DNA from: Branchiostoma floridae
Taxonomy: Eukaryota > Chordata > Leptocardii > Amphioxiformes > Branchiostomatidae
Length of the DNA stretch: 64,000 nt
Assembly (NCBI RefSeq): GCF_000003815.2
Contig: NC_049992.1
Span: forward strand, 18,180,957-18,244,956
Reading direction: 5' to 3'
The notes beneath the pieces were generated by a model. That model searched no databases and was not told where the DNA came from. It worked only from the letters and a program-made list of their open reading frames with translations. Each line of letters opens with the position of its first letter. Position 1 is the first letter of the stretch. Position numbers and translations under genes: made by a program. Below, piece after piece: positions 1-12,949 of this stretch.

Positions 1-3000
1 TGCCAGCCGGCTATGCTGTATACTTGAGGGACATTCCATTGTAGTCATGCGGCCAGGCCAGAGTACGGTTGATACTTGGCCAATTTGAGCCAAAAAGGTA
101 GAGCCATGATAGAAATATTTGGACGTAACATACCAGGTCATAGCATGTTGTCGCAGGAATGCGACTGAATGCTGCGGTCGCCCTGGATCGGAGCTTTTCG
201 TGACTCGGAAGCTAAAAAATGGAATCCACAAAGTTGTTAGTAAGGTGGCGCTGTCTGTTAAAATATTATGATAATGCCAGCAGGTGTGATTTGTTACTCT
301 AGTTCTAGACCAGGAGATGGGGGTGGGGGGTGGTTTTCAGCCTTCTTTTTCTTGACCAGGATGAAATTTTGTGTTGAAAATCATATCCTTCCAATTACGA
401 TGCTTCTTCTAAGTTCTAACCACTGTAGTCTTTTGTAAGCCTGGTAAAACAGCGTGAGTGGTAAACTGTGTTTGCCCCCTTGTCGATAATTTCGAAATCC
501 AGGTGTGAAGATACGGAAGTACTGTATGCCCCACCAACCTATTTTTGTCACAGCTGGGAAATATCTCGAAAACTTATCGTCTCTCGCATCTCATACTTTG
601 CATTGTAGTTTTTCTCCGGCTGCCAGCAATAGTTAAGCTCGGAGCTTTATCAGAGGCAGACTTCATAGCTCGGAGCAAGAGACTCACTTGCATGACAAAG
701 GGTTGGAAGTTTTTTGTAGCACAGGACTCCTGGGGCACTGGAAGTACCATTAGACCACAGTCAGACCATATGTGCTTTATTTCGCCTATTTCTTTGATCG
801 GGCACGTGCTACAGCGGCCACATTTCTCCCGTTAGGAGAACGCGTGTTTGCAGGATGTTACAGCAAACCCAACGTCGTTAAAAGTTCTTTAGAGTGTCGT
901 AAGGGCAGCACTTTTGAAACAAAGCTAATGGATGGTGGCAAGTCTTTTGAAGTCACCCTCAATTCCCTCAAGTCTGTATACGAGATAGGAAATCCTTTCA
1001 AAGGATATGATTAGCAAATTCCTCTTAATTTTTAGCGTGGAAGGATGATACTGCTTGAGGAAAGGTCTATACAGGTTTAGAAAGGAGTCAGTATTGCTTA
1101 TCAGTTCATAGGAATGAATTAAATAGTCTGTATCCTCTGCATAGTTGACGAGGCCCTTATCTTTTCACGGTCCCTTTGTCTTTCATGAATTTCGTTAATT
1201 AGCACAAATCAAGTGTGGCCACCCCAGCGGTGAAAGCAAATGTTGTGATAGGGGTGTGATCCACACAATTAAAACAGGTCAACAAATGGGGACATAGGAA
1301 GGGGGGGGGGGCAGCATTACTATTCCTGGGGTTCATTAGGTGATGGTGTCCATATGTGGTTTTAAAGTACTCCTATGGCTTCTGGTACCCTAATGACATA
1401 CTAGTCCTTATACTAGAACCATAAATCTCTGCAATATGCCAATAGCGGCACAGAAAGGTTTGCAACAGTCGTGCCATACTGGACTTCACGCAAGGTAAAT
1501 AGAGAAGAGTTTCAAAATATTTGGACATCTTGATTGGGGATGCTCCAAATTTTCCTCACGTTGTAGCAACATATTTTGGAAGACATAGTGATGAGTGGAC
1601 ATGGCTTCAAGTATGTCTTCAAGTATGTCAAGAGATCAGATTATCTCATAATATTCCAACCATCATTTGTTTCCTTTGTCACTGTCAGTTTGTGTTCTTA
1701 TTTTTTCTAAACCACTTTACATTGTGTCTCTTCTATTATAGATTAATTCACATGCGAGGGAATAATTTTCTGATAATTTCCCATTTATTCTTTCTTGATT
1801 CAAAGCTCGTGAACAAAAACAAGCAATATGTACTCATGGAAATGACCTACATGCAGACTTGGAGTTTAACCGTTTTCAGGACAGAAGCCTGGAACTAATT
1901 TCTCCTGTGTTTGACAGACCAAAATAACCGTGAACTGCCATTTGTAACCCAACTCAGTGTGCCGTAATGTCAACTTTCGTCACTTGCTTTTTATCCTTAT
2001 AAAACGAGAGAACCCAAAACCCCCCTAACTTCCATTGAAAAACACTATAAAGATATCTTTGCAGACCTTAGGTTCAGCTATTTTTACAGCTTGTCACTAG
2101 AGACCAACTATGGACAACAAGGGACCCCTGAAGCATCCAGTGTGTCCAATGTGGTATTGGGCATTTGTATACTTTGTGTATTATGCTTTGGCCTCCTGCT
2201 CTGTTGTCCTATAGTTTTCTCATTGTAGTGGTTGCCAGTGTTTGATGGTGTTGACGTTTTTAACCACAGAATGCGCCATATGGAGAGACACTGCATGCAT
2301 GGAGTCCTCTAAGCAAAAAATTTGCCCGGTAGCAGTTGTTTTCAAATTAGGTTCAAAGGTCATCGAGTTCTCAGAAATACAACTTCTGCTTCAGTGGAAC
2401 AGCGTAGATTAGTGCGAGCTATCTCCTTAAAGAAATCCGGGTTTCTTAAGGGGGTTACCGGTAATCTTTTCCTTGGATTTCGTCTTGACTCTTGGTGCCA
2501 GGAATAGGGAGTTGATAGCAGGGCATGTGTGAAGTTTCCCGACCCATACTTGAAGTTCATTGTCACACTGCGCTGGGATTTGGAAGATAACAAAAAAAAT
2601 ATTGACAGCTGTGTGTGGTGACAGACAAACCACAGGGCATATGCTTACACCTCAAGAAAGTCCCAAGTGTGTTTTGTAATTCACTTGTATAAACGCAAGG
2701 ATTTTTTACCTAGGCTAATGACAAGGATGTCCTGGCCAACTGGTAAAGTGTTGAAAGTTCGGAAAAAAGGTTCTACTCTGTTGTTTAGATCCTCATTTTT
2801 TTGTGCCTGTTCTACTTCTAGAAAAGAGCAGGCGTGTGGTAACAATAGAAACAAGCTTCTTTTAGGGAGTGCATGTAAATTGAAATTGTTGCAAGGGTTG
2901 GAAGGAAAGAGAGGAAGGTAGAGCTGGAAGAAAGCCCCTCAAAAGCTACCTTCTTGTTCCACAGTTCTGTGATCCGGATGTTACATGTTGTCACCATGTA

Positions 3001-3776
3001 GTTGAACGTGTATACGCAAAGGTTATTGCGGACGCCCCATGTTTTTCTCCTGGAGTAGTGCAGTACACTAGGAGAGAGCTTTATCTACAGCGGACATCTG
3101 TAGCTTGTACCAGCTGCCGGTCCCCCTTGTGGTAGACTCCCAGGGGGGGGCAGGCTACTGACTGGTAGCATGATAATGAAGGGGAGGGGTTTGGAAGCCA
3201 GTGGGTTTTGTCTGAATGTCCAGTTTATTTACCATCAATCCTGCGTTAACCTACTTCTGAATAGTCAAAGCCATCTGGAGGCAGATTTCGGGGAGTTGCC
3301 ATTTTTTCTAAAACTAATATTTAAGATTGGAAGGGTGCTGTTGTCATCAGTTGGTGTGAGGGAGTTTGTAATGGAGAAAATTGAACCAGTGGGCAGTGGA
3401 AATTGGAAGGGTCTGCTTAGCTCATTGGGCAGTCTTGGTCCATTTGTCAAAGTGGGGATCAACTGGTTGGAAGCCTGCAATTTCACTCAGCTAGTAACAT
3501 CAACAGAAGCATGATGGGTGTTCTAGGGGACAGACCAGTAAATATGCCAGGGGATGGACACGAAGAGAACTTATAGATTATGAGTGTGGCACTCTTCTGG
3601 TATTCTGACAGGTTGCAAAGTATGTGATAGGTGCAACATTCAGATTTGACAAAGTTTTGATATTGACAAGTCAAGACATGTAATTTGTTATGTATATCTA
3701 TAGTGTAACTAACTATAATTATGATTACTGTGTGCCTAGTTTGAATCTTGTGACTTTCTCTGAGCTTTGATATTTT
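1..3776. other. Unique non-coding DNA, no gene recognised
   Basis: I see no recognisable exon, RNA gene or intact transposon here. The longest open frames (about 80-125 codons, for example 1521-1898 and 3170-3514 on the plus strand) have no domain, no supporting splice context and low-complexity hydrophobic stretches. The stretch contains short G runs near 1300 and 3140 and is otherwise AT-leaning. Old decayed repeats may be present but cannot be told from unique DNA by eye. Confidence 0.6.
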
Positions 3777-3890
3777 CTTAATTTTCACAAATTTCATGTC
3801 TTTAAGTTCAGATTTTTGGATGAACAGAAAATTTTTTTTTGTCTGTCTATCCCAACAAGCAAATTTTTGCCAGGACGGAGGGACAGGTTG
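3777..3890 (-). repeat. ACGGAC-word repeat (family F), fragment
   Basis: Read on the minus strand this has a GGACGG-type word followed by a conserved block around ATCTGAACTT and GACATGAAAT. The same block recurs on the plus strand near 32.1 and 52.4 kb and on the minus strand near 54.35 kb. Both ends are eroded. It belongs with the word elements that start CAGGGCTC, best seen in the copy at 52342-52568. The 147-codon minus-strand open frame across it is a by-product. Confidence 0.55.
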
Positions 3891-4326
3891 TTGAGGCAGT
3901 CTTGCTTGTATCACTATGCTACACAAGGTGGTTTAATATTCCAGTTGATTTATGAAGATTCAGATATAGATACAGTTCTCACTCAGACAAACCAGGTCAA
4001 TTTTACATCTTTTGTTCCTCATTGAGGTCAAGTAAGTTCAGTGATTTGGCAAATGATATTCTTTCCATAGTTTAGAAATGTGTGACTCTGACATTTTGTA
4101 AAGAGAGGATTTAAAAAAATGAAAGGTCATTTTTTCACTACTGATGTAACAACTGGTTTGCCGCTAGCAATGTCTGGAGGAATCTACGTTACCCCAGACC
4201 AAAATGGAACAATATGTCTGCCCACGATGTTTGGCGCTCGTGCCCGCACATTTTGCTCGAGGCTAAAATGGGTGAGAAGTGGGATAGAAAACATACGAAT
4301 GAAATTGCCCCACTGTTAGTTACTAA

Positions 4327-4695
4327 GGCCCAATCTATACACAGTTTTTACCGATATCGGTGGATGTGTCGGGGGGGATCTGGAACGCTGGCCGCGGGAC
4401 ACCCGTGGCGCTTGCAGTCATAAACAGCTATATAGCCTAATGAGCCCGCGTTGTATGCTAATGAGCCTTCGCGAAGTCGGGACACATCTACACGCGCGCG
4501 GAAGCTGTCGGGGACCCCTGCTAAGCTATCGGGGACCCCTGCTAAGCTTTCGTACGAATGGTCCGGACCTTTCGGGAGAAATTTTCCCGATATCGTAATG
4601 GCGATATAGCAGTTCCATCTAGACGATGAAAAAAAGCTGTCGGCGAATGGTTGTAGGCTCGCCGATATCGGGAAAAACTGTGTGTAGATCGTGCC
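4327..4695 (+). mobile_element. Harbinger-like MITE, family M1, copy 1
   Basis: The 369-bp element has terminal inverted repeats of about 34 bp (GGCCCAATCTAYACACAG at the left; the inverse of GGCACGATCTACACACAG at the right). A TAA target duplication flanks it (4324-4326 and 4696-4698). A 3-bp TWA duplication is the signature of PIF/Harbinger transposons. No transposase frame is present, so it is non-autonomous. The interior has GATATCGG palindromes next to both termini and a GGGGACCCCTGCTAAGCT block duplicated in tandem in this copy only. Other copies are at 14.3, 36.7 and 46.7 kb. Confidence 0.85.
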
Positions 4696-4844
4696 TAAGT
4701 ACATCTGTGTTTGTGCCTCAGAGCAAGAGTAGGAGTTCTCCTTAGTATAAATCTGAGTCAGATGGTAAAATGAGTACCAAAAGGTCATATGGTAGGTTTG
4801 GACATGCTTCCTTGTTGAGTCATTTGCATGCAGCTGTTTTCTAA

Positions 4845-5150
4845 AATTCACTTGTCCTATCGTGCAAGCACATAAAAAATTTACTTGCCCGAATCAATTT
4901 TTCACTTGCCCCAAATTCAAATGCATTTTCACTTCCAGCAATGAATTTCTTATCATTGCCTCTATTTTCTATGTTGACCATCGCTTGATGTCATTGCTGT
5001 AAAAAAACAACAACAGATATATGAGAATCTCACTCAATGGAAAAATTTCACTTGCCGGATGGGCAAGTGGGGTAGAACATGCACTTGCCTGATAAGCACT
5101 TTTACCTACCTGGACAATAGCGCTAGTGGACTTGTCCAACCCTGCTAGTG
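4845..5150 (+). repeat. CTTGCC-word repeat (family D)
   Basis: The words CACTTGCC and ACTTGCC recur at least six times, clustered toward both ends of about 300 bp, and the element closes with GACTTGTCCAACCCTG. The organisation resembles the CAGGGCTCGAAAT elements elsewhere in the window, but with another word. The left terminus is eroded, so no target duplication can be read. A more decayed relative lies at 21.1 kb. Confidence 0.6.
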
Positions 5151-8041
5151 ATTGAGAAGTTGTCAATGACAAGTATAAGACTCAAAAAAATTCCTATCAT
5201 GGGAATTGGGATGTATGGTGATGATAAGAAGGAAATACAAATCGCAGCTGTGCTCTCTTAGGAAAACTACATGTTGAATTTAGCAGGCTTGGTAGAATTA
5301 TTAAATGAATGATTGACGTATGCAAGTGTTGCTAGTGTCACCTGTCTAGTATGTTCAACAAGAAAATTCTCTACAACTGGTAATCAATCAAAGTAATGCA
5401 CAGTTTTTTTTCAAGAAAATTTAAAATTATGAAAAAAAAGGACTTCAGAATTAACCCACTACTGCTTGAACCCATAATCTGTACCAGTTTGTGTGCCAAA
5501 AGATGGCCTCGGCATGGGAAAGGTTAATTAATAATACTACAAGCGGGTTACAAACATGCGAATCCCCTTAGCCTGACAAGCATAAATAGGATTACCAGAG
5601 TAGTGAAATATTAGCTTTACAGTTGGATTGCCAGACAGAATCGATTTTCCCCCTCTTGGCAACCTTCAATTGTGATTTCTAGAAAAGTAAATTAGGAAGG
5701 AGGAATCTCCGTTCACTCATTGAAGACCGGAGATGAGCGTTGGAATTTTCGGAAGGGGTTTGGTCATTGTCAGTGTGTCTCTGTCGTCGTCGGAAGTGGG
5801 CCAATCCCCAACAGACGGAAACTCCACCTTTGTTGGGCATTCCGACCATAGAATTCTTGACATGATAAAAGCGTACCGCTTGTTGTGACAGTGCACTGAT
5901 ACCTGTCATAGTTTATATGAAACATGCCTCTTTCTAAAGTCCACCTTGTGTAATCTTTCATGTGCTGTGAAACCTGTGCAAGTGACCACCTCTACATTAG
6001 GACTGATTGGTGAATAAATTCTGAATTAATAAATTTTTTCGTAGTCCCTTTGGAAGTTAGATAGTTTTTCCTATTCATATTGACATAAGGATTAAGAATC
6101 CTGACGTGTATATAATAACCACCTGTCCATCCATATAGACAGGAATTTCTTGGTCCCCAAGTAGTTCTCAAACGAGTCAGTTTTGCTCTATTATCTTTGG
6201 CCAGCATCAAATTGTTCTTTTCAGACTATACTAACTGCAAAGCTAGTAGCATACGTTGGAAATGCTTAGTTGTACTTGTAGATTTTGGCCACACCTTACT
6301 GATATGTCATCACTGGCTTACTCCAAATGACTCAGGACCAAACCTAATATTTATAATCTCCGGAGTTATTTTTCTAAGCAAACCCTCTGTGGCAAGGGGT
6401 GATTAGGTGTGATGAACACAACATATTCCATGTGCCGTTGAGTCGTCACCTGTGGCTTGGTGGTCATAGGAACCGTTATAACTTCTGTCACAAAGTTTAG
6501 ATGATATCATGCAATTAGATGGATAAATTTCTGTTGGTTTTGAAAAAAGTTTTAGGTTAAGTTTTTAGTAAATTTTGTCATGTATATGACTTATGCAGCG
6601 AAAATTGCTGCATGTGCAACAACGAAGCAGGGCAAAAGTCACTTCCACGACAACCCCCCCTCCTTGGGAAACTCCCGGCATTTCCTGGCATAAGAAAACC
6701 TATCCAACTTTGAAAATTGCCCCCCCCCCCCAAAAAAAACGGCCAGTGCTCGAAGTCTGCAAAGGAAGCTATATTTTTTCCTCCTGTAAATTGGATCTCA
6801 GCCCTGGCTGGATGCAGGTGCTACCCACTTCTGTTGCCTCCCATTATCAGTAGAGACAGGATATTATTAAGCCAGGGATTAATTAGCACAGTGGGTCGAC
6901 CCCTCCACCTGTCACATCTCGCAGGGGAGCTCCACAAGGGCGTACTGGACACATTCTGTCAGAAAAACCCTGGGAAAAATCATGCGGAAACTCAGATATG
7001 ACCCATACAGAACTGAATCTTAATTGTGAATGAGTGGTAAAGGTGGTAGAGGTTTATTATTTATACTTCTTCAGAGCCCCATTGGCTTGGAGTTCAGCTT
7101 AGGTTAGTACAAAGAATTCTTACCAAGTCCAATGACGTCTTTTCAATTCTATGAGAAATTTATACATAACTTGATATGAAGATTTAAATGAAAAGGTACT
7201 GTCTAAAGTTCTTTAAAATCAACGGATACTCTCCAAGCAGATTTTGATTGGGAAAAAAATTAACTTTTTATGCATTTTTTTTTCTGTCAGCTAACTACCC
7301 ACCAACTGCTGACAATAAAAGGATGGCATATAAGAAAAAGGTCACCATTTTCCCCATCAACCTCTGCTTGGAGAGTACTAGATTGGTCCAAAATTTGACT
7401 TGCATACTTGAGCCACTGTTACAATTATCTATGCATCTGTCCAAAATGCCATTGATAATTATCTATGACTCACAGTAGCATTTCAGTAAACCAGTATAGG
7501 ATTAACGGATCAAAGCTGATGATTTAGACAGTTAACAAGCAAATCAGCTACTCATTGTGATTCATATGGAAAGGTATGTGCAAGTGGGTACAATCGCATC
7601 ACTTGTTGGAAAGAAAAAAAGCCTCCTTCACTATCTAAAAGTGCAAGATGACAGCACAATTTGCTCTCACACTGTATGCAAATATAAAGTAGCCTGGAGG
7701 TGCAATTCATTGAGTGTTAACGCCAGTCATATGGTCGCTTCCCTTTGTGAATTGCTATCTCGAAGTGTGAAAAGCCACAATAGGTTCAGTTCATGAATAA
7801 ACCATTGCCTGATTCCATGGGAGGGGGGCATTTAGTGTCAAGGTGCGAGCTATCTCATCAGAACAGCTTGTGTGCGTGGTGTAGAACTGTTGGGCAGGAT
7901 TCATGCTCTTTGGTAATCCCTGATAGAATTTCCGGATTAGATGTTTTGATAGATTACAAAGGTGCATGATAGTGTTAGGGATGAGACTGGAAATGAGCTC
8001 TGACACCCCGGTATTAAATCTCTTAGACGATGATTAATGAC
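5151..8041. other. Mostly unique non-coding DNA
   Basis: No exon was recognised. A short fragment at 5955-6000 (GTGCAAGTGACCACCTCTAC) matches the array repeat that is best developed at 18.3 kb. A C-run followed by an A-run lies near 6720-6740. An inverted motif pair at 7229-7375 is listed separately. Confidence 0.55.
7229..7375. repeat. Inverted pair of the CTCCAAGCAGA motif
   Basis: CTCTCCAAGCAGA at the left and TCTGCTTGGAGAG at the right are perfect 13-bp inverted repeats about 120 bp apart. The next bases (ATTTTGATTGGGAAA against TTTTCCCCATCAA) continue the pairing imperfectly. The motif recurs at about ten places in the window, several of them as facing pairs, so this is probably a small MITE-like element. 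Confidence 0.55.
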
Positions 8042-8424
8042 GTAGATCCGCTGATAGTGATAACATTTCTTAGCTTGGAAAAAAAGAAGAATTTGGTATG
8101 AAAATCATATAGCTTAGCTGCTTGTCCCATAGTTGAGTTTAGTTCAGTTCAGTATGAAAAAAGGACCAGTTGTGTTAACCCATGCATAAGATAATCAAAT
8201 CGGATCCTTTAATTTGAGTTACCCAAGCAAGATGTAGGTCCGCTGATAGTGGTAGACATTTCTTAGCTTGACGCTTGGCAAAAATATAGACAATGGTATT
8301 TTGAAAATTATATCTATCATTTAGTTGAGTTCAGTTCAGTTCAGTATGAAAAAAAAGACCAGTTGTGTTAACCCATGCAGAAGATAATCAAATCGAGAAC
8401 TTTAATTTGAGTCACCCAAGCAGG
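8042..8424. repeat. Tandem duplication, two units of about 192 bp
   Basis: GTAGATCCGCTGATAGTG at 8042 restarts as GTAGGTCCGCTGATAGTG at 8234. The units share the blocks TTTCTTAGCTTG, GTTCAGTTCAGTATGAAAAA, CAGTTGTGTTAACCCATGCA and TTTAATTTGAGT. Divergence is moderate, with several indels. No coding sense. Confidence 0.85.
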
Positions 8425-10302
8425 AAATGCTAGCCATGCATGTTGCTCAATCACATAATGCTGAAATGTTTTAATGATTTCCTCATTATTGTCCTGAAAG
8501 TGACCAAATGTGTGCTTGGCAAATATGTATTTTACATGACTACTAGTGTAAATGTATGCGCTTGCTATTACTAAGGCTTGTCCCAAGGGATTGTAGGGTT
8601 TCGTCCTCTTGGGACTTTATACAAAATGGAAACCTGACCATCAATCAGCTTACAGCTACGATGCAAAAAGCTACAATATGGAAACCGCTCCCATGGTAGA
8701 GTTATTAGGGCTCGAATGCCAATTTCATGTGCAAGTTTGTGCAGGAAAAATTATAGTTTTTTAGCAGGCTGTAGGAGTATGGCTTTTTTTCTGATCGCAA
8801 GTCCTGTTGCATGCAGTTTCTATTATACACGGTTTGTACTTTCTAGGCAAGTGCAATAGACCTTATCATGCCTTCTAGAATAAAAAACTAGATTGGTAGA
8901 GCTTTCAAAGGAGGCTAGGACCTGTACAGGTATTTCTGATAGATACATAGATAGTAACATGCTCTTCAAGTTTTGCGCATAGAAGTTCACTTTATTTGTA
9001 CATCATTTATAAAATGCTGAAGAGAATCGCTTTCTGAGCATGATGGAAATTGCCCGAATCTGGCTTGTGCAAGCATAATTTTGCTTGTTGCTTGCACAAG
9101 TGTATCTATGCAGAAAGCCCCATTGGTGTTATTTTGTGTGGTGCATCATTTATAACCCCCACCTTGAGCTAGGGGTGTACTGGAGGGTGGTTGTCAGGTC
9201 ATGTATCCTCGGGGAACTTATCACCTTTTAACACACACTGTAGCAAGCACAAAATGACTCACTTGCACGAAACGTACGCCAGCATTTTCATTATTGATGT
9301 CTGCTTGTGGAAAGAAGATAGCCTACGTACTTGCAGTTCTCAGGTCTCTTTTGATAAACGTTGTCTTTCAGCAAGTTTTTGAATTGAATGCATGGCCTTG
9401 AAAACTTTCTACATTGTACATGTAGATTGCCTCAAAGTTTAAACAGCTACATGCTATGGAGAAAGTTATGGACAATTTTCAGTTCACAGATATGCTTACA
9501 AGTGTCGCTAATTACTTTGTGAAGATTTCAGTATGATTTATTCTATATTGAATTATATATTATAAGCTGAAAGTAAATAAAGCACTATCATGATTATAGG
9601 ATTGCTGACTGGTATTTTCATAGTCACAGAGTATAGCAGACTTTTGTAGTCAGTATATTTACACGTGTAAAGTTGCATATTGTTATCATACATGCTCAAC
9701 ATAGACCTATAATGCTAACAGTAATACCTAACAATTTTTTATTAAATGCGAAGCACATGTAGTTTTCATAGGCAATGTCAACTGGAAATATTTGAAATTG
9801 TGTTTTCTTTCTGGCTGGACTTGTGTTGATAAAAACGGACAAGCTGATCTCTTGTTTGCATATGACCTAATTTGCGTAGTCTGACTGGTCGCCAGGTAAC
9901 TGGTGGGTAGGTGAACACGGTCAAACCTTTACGGAGAGTAGTACAACAATATTTGTACAGGGTAGTTTCTTTATTATAAAGTCTAGTACTAGTTAAGGAT
10001 TTTTCTCTGAAATATTTAGGCCGAATGGACAATTTACTTCATAAATCTTTTGTTAGGATTCATGCATTCAGTAACTCAAAATGGCCAAGAATGGCATTTT
10101 GAATGACCTCTAAAATCAATTATGCTGCTTTCATGAAGGGATTTGTAGTGGAATGTGAAATTGTCAAAAGAAATGATTGAAAAAGCACGTGTATACTGCA
10201 TGGGTTGACGTTTTGTTTTTTGTTACTGGAGACTCAGACTTCCACGATGTCCAAATTAGGTAATTTAATTACAGGTGTTGATGAGAAAAGACGTAAGAAA
10301 AA
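8425..10302. other. Unique non-coding DNA with one small hairpin
   Basis: No gene seen. A perfect 12-bp inverted repeat (CTTGTGCAAGCA / TGCTTGCACAAG) with a 13-base loop lies at 9064-9100. The words resemble the CTTGC words of the decayed word elements, so it may be a relic of one. Palindromic words such as CTACATGTAG-type sequences are scattered through the stretch. Confidence 0.5.
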
Positions 10303-10660
10303 TTGCCCGAATTCTACGCTGTTTGCTTAGAGCCAGAGTTGGCGAGGATTAAGAAAAAAAGACGACCACTCGGTCCTATCAAGCCCCAGAGCCAGACGAC
10401 TAATGAATTGTGTCCTGAGATCTTTGCCTTGCCACCGAACGGCAAACAAAGGGAGAATAACTCGGAGTCATATTGCGTTACAAAGGTTTTACCTCCAGAA
10501 CAATGCCGCTCACGCCATCGGAACGACACAGTTCCGCCGACATGCCCAGACTGGATTGTAACATCGACAAAGGGGAGCAAAGAGGAAGATTGTTTCGGAT
10601 CTCTCTCCTTTCCCGGGGTGTTTTGTTACCCGTCCTTCGCTTAATGGCGAAGTAATTAGA
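10303..10660 (+). other. CpG-richer open block, possible exon or regulatory DNA
   Basis: Both strands stay open here: 113 codons plus and 88 codons minus, overlapping. CpG is more frequent than in the flanks. A TTAATTTAATTACAG acceptor-like sequence ends near 10273, upstream. The plus-frame product begins MPEFYAVCLEPELARI and has no domain I recognise. Double-strand openness usually reflects composition rather than coding. It could be a non-coding conserved element, an untranslated exon or nothing. I do not call a gene. Confidence 0.2.
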
Positions 10661-11840
10661 CAAGAGAAGAACATCTGGGTGGTACTTTCAGCATTCCTTT
10701 ATTGTCGCTCCTAACTGCAGACTGTCTGAGGGGAGCTACAATAGACCTGGAGACCTTCGAATGAACTTTAACCTTTCCAGGTGACCTATGAAGAGCTGAC
10801 CTTGACTAGTGAAGACTGGTAATTACCAGAATGTTCCAGTTTGTTGTTTTCAATGTCGAATTGAATCAGGATCAGGTTTTGCCAGGGAAGAAGTTAAAGA
10901 AAGTTAACAAAAGTAGAATCAACAAAAAGTGGGACAGGTCTTTTGTGTGCGACTCTTTTCACTGTGTCCCTGGTCCTTTTGGGCTGTATAATGCAAATTC
11001 CCCATGCACATTCCTGTCCTAATTCTTACACCCATTCATGCGTTAAATCAAATTTATTTTGAAAAAGATTGCATAGTGATACTGCTGCCATCTGTTTACT
11101 CATAAAGAATTTCATCAATTTTGTTTTTAGTGTCGAGATGGCTCGAACATTTTCAAGCAGTCGTTAAGATGTTTTGTGTTATAGAAGGGTATAAACTGAG
11201 AAATCTGTCGCGAACAATTTGTGCAAAGTTATAACCATAACCTCAGGTTAATTTCACAGCTCTTTGGCACAATTTTGTAGAGGTTAAGGGGTGGGTTGAG
11301 CAACCAGTAAATGACTTGTTGGCTCTGACAGTGATGCAAGCATGTCGTTGTTTAACTAAAGGTTGGAAGGGCGGCATTTTTGGTCAGTGAATCAATGGAA
11401 GAAAGCCAATTCGCTTGTAGTTGAGTTGTACTTGTTATGCCACCTGTAACACTGTCACATTCCCCTGTAGTATGAATCATTTACAAACCATTACACACCC
11501 TAAAATCTGTCTACAGAAATTGGTTCACGATATGTGTAATTACGGGGCTAAACCTACAGTTCTGTATTCACTCTAACCCCTCATGTTAGTTCACCTTTAT
11601 CCGTTGGGTAACCTTTATCCGTCATTTCTTAAAATAGTGTTATGGGGATAACAGGTGGCTAGAGGGTGTAAAATTATGAAAATATTTTAATTGGAAGTCA
11701 TTGTCCAACGACGTGATATCCCTTAATACCCTGCTTCAAAATACAACGGATATAGGTTACACCACGGATAAAGGTGAACTAGCGTTATACTCCAACCGAG
11801 ACCTGTTATTACAATTGTTGACTCTGCAAGTACAAGGTGG
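10661..11840. other. Unique non-coding DNA
   Basis: No recognisable gene or intact repeat. The phrase TTCACCTTTATCCGT near 11590 has an inverse partner (ACGGATAAAGGTGAACTA) near 11763, giving an inverted repeat of about 17 bp separated by about 160 bp. This may be an old TIR element. Confidence 0.45.
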
Positions 11841-11845
11841 TTGCT

Positions 11846-12387
11846 CATGCCCGTAGCCAGGGGGGGTTCGGGGGGTTCGGAAGAACCCCCCACACGCTCA
11901 AAAGGTCCGCTTTTTTCAGGCTCGAGGGTCCACTTTTTCATGTCCAAGATTTTTTTCAAATGCATGACTGATTTGCATTTTTCCCTGATAGACATTTCAG
12001 CCAATCGTAGTGAGTCTATCAGCAAAATTTGCCACAGAAAGTGCAGGAAATGGCGTTTCAGAGGGTCCAGATTTCAAAATTTCCCCGGACCTCCATTGCG
12101 ACGCCTCGCGCCTTTATATGCGAAAATATGTCGAGGGAGTTGGCCTCAAAGACTTACGCAAAAGCCTTGTCCTTTAATAGAAATTCCATTAAATTTCGCA
12201 AGCGATTTTTGCCCGTCAAAATGCAGGAAATGGCGTTTCAGAGGGTCAAAAATTTCAGTTTTTCCGGGGGAGCATGCCCCCGGACCCCCCTAGGTAGCTC
12301 ACGCCTTCGCCGTGAGTCTCGCGCCTGCGGCGCTTGATCGTCTAACTAAAAAGAACCCCCCCAACCAAAATCCTGGCTACGGGCATG
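11846..12387 (+). mobile_element. Long-TIR non-autonomous transposon, family M3, copy 1
   Basis: The termini are perfect inverted repeats (CATGCCCGTAGCCAGG and its inverse), extending as GGGGGGTTCTT-type G tracts. The perfect 5-bp target duplication TTGCT (11841-11845 and 12388-12392) fixes the ends. The interior has two copies of a block with TGCAGGAAATGGCGTTTCAG about 185 bp apart. A 150-codon frame and an overlapping 102-codon frame both run through it, but the second copy at 60.8 kb does not keep one continuous frame, so they are not taken as genes. The 5-bp duplication fits several DNA-transposon groups; superfamily unassigned. Confidence 0.85.
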
Positions 12388-12421
12388 TTGCTGTCCTTGA
12401 ATGTGATGTGTAGTAAGCAAC

Positions 12422-12698
12422 TCTCCATGCAGATGTTGAAGAGGTAGACCATTACAATTTACATACCTTCTGATTGCCCCCCCCCTTTATGACAGCCAAG
12501 GTCAAAAAGTGGGGCAATTTGAAGGAGGTAACTACCACTCTAGACCTCTTTTGAGTGCATTTGTTCGTGTAGGCAGGTGGGTATCTGTTAAAAGAACACA
12601 CTTTCAGAAAAATGTACAAAACACCTCCAGAGAATGTACAAAATACTGCCAAATAAATATGCTCAAACAACTTAAACTGCCACATCTGCTTGGAGATT
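12422..12698. repeat. Facing pair of the AACATCTGCTTGGAG motif
   Basis: TCTCCATGCAGATGTTGA at the left and ACATCTGCTTGGAGATT at the right face each other about 250 bp apart. The same motif forms pairs near 7.3 and 59.7 kb. The interior has repeated words (GTACAAAA, AACACTTTC). It is likely a decayed inverted-repeat element; target duplications were not found. Confidence 0.45.
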
Positions 12699-12949
12699 TA
12701 ACACTCTCTCCTTTGAACTTTGCTTGAAATGCAGAAGAAATGTACAAAAATAAAGCTAGAAGCCTAGTTTGCTTGCACCTGTGAGCATAAATTTTTATAC
12801 ATGTAACTGTTACAGTGTACATCCCCCAAGCCCCCAACCATCTCTGGCAAGACATGTTTGTTCAGTTTGTCTATAAAAGTGTGAGAGAAATTGAAGCCAG
12901 ATCTCCTGACCAGGTCTGACCCACTTGCACAGAAAGATGAGCCTACAAG

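Noticed and set aside
3483-3926. 147-codon minus-strand frame as a gene
   Set aside because: It spans a family F word repeat. The same peptide fragments recur wherever that repeat does, with stops between.
11841-12337. 150- and 102-codon frames beginning MLMPVARGGSGG as a gene
   Set aside because: The first peptide is the translated transposon terminus. The second copy at 60.8 kb merges different frames, so no single frame is preserved.
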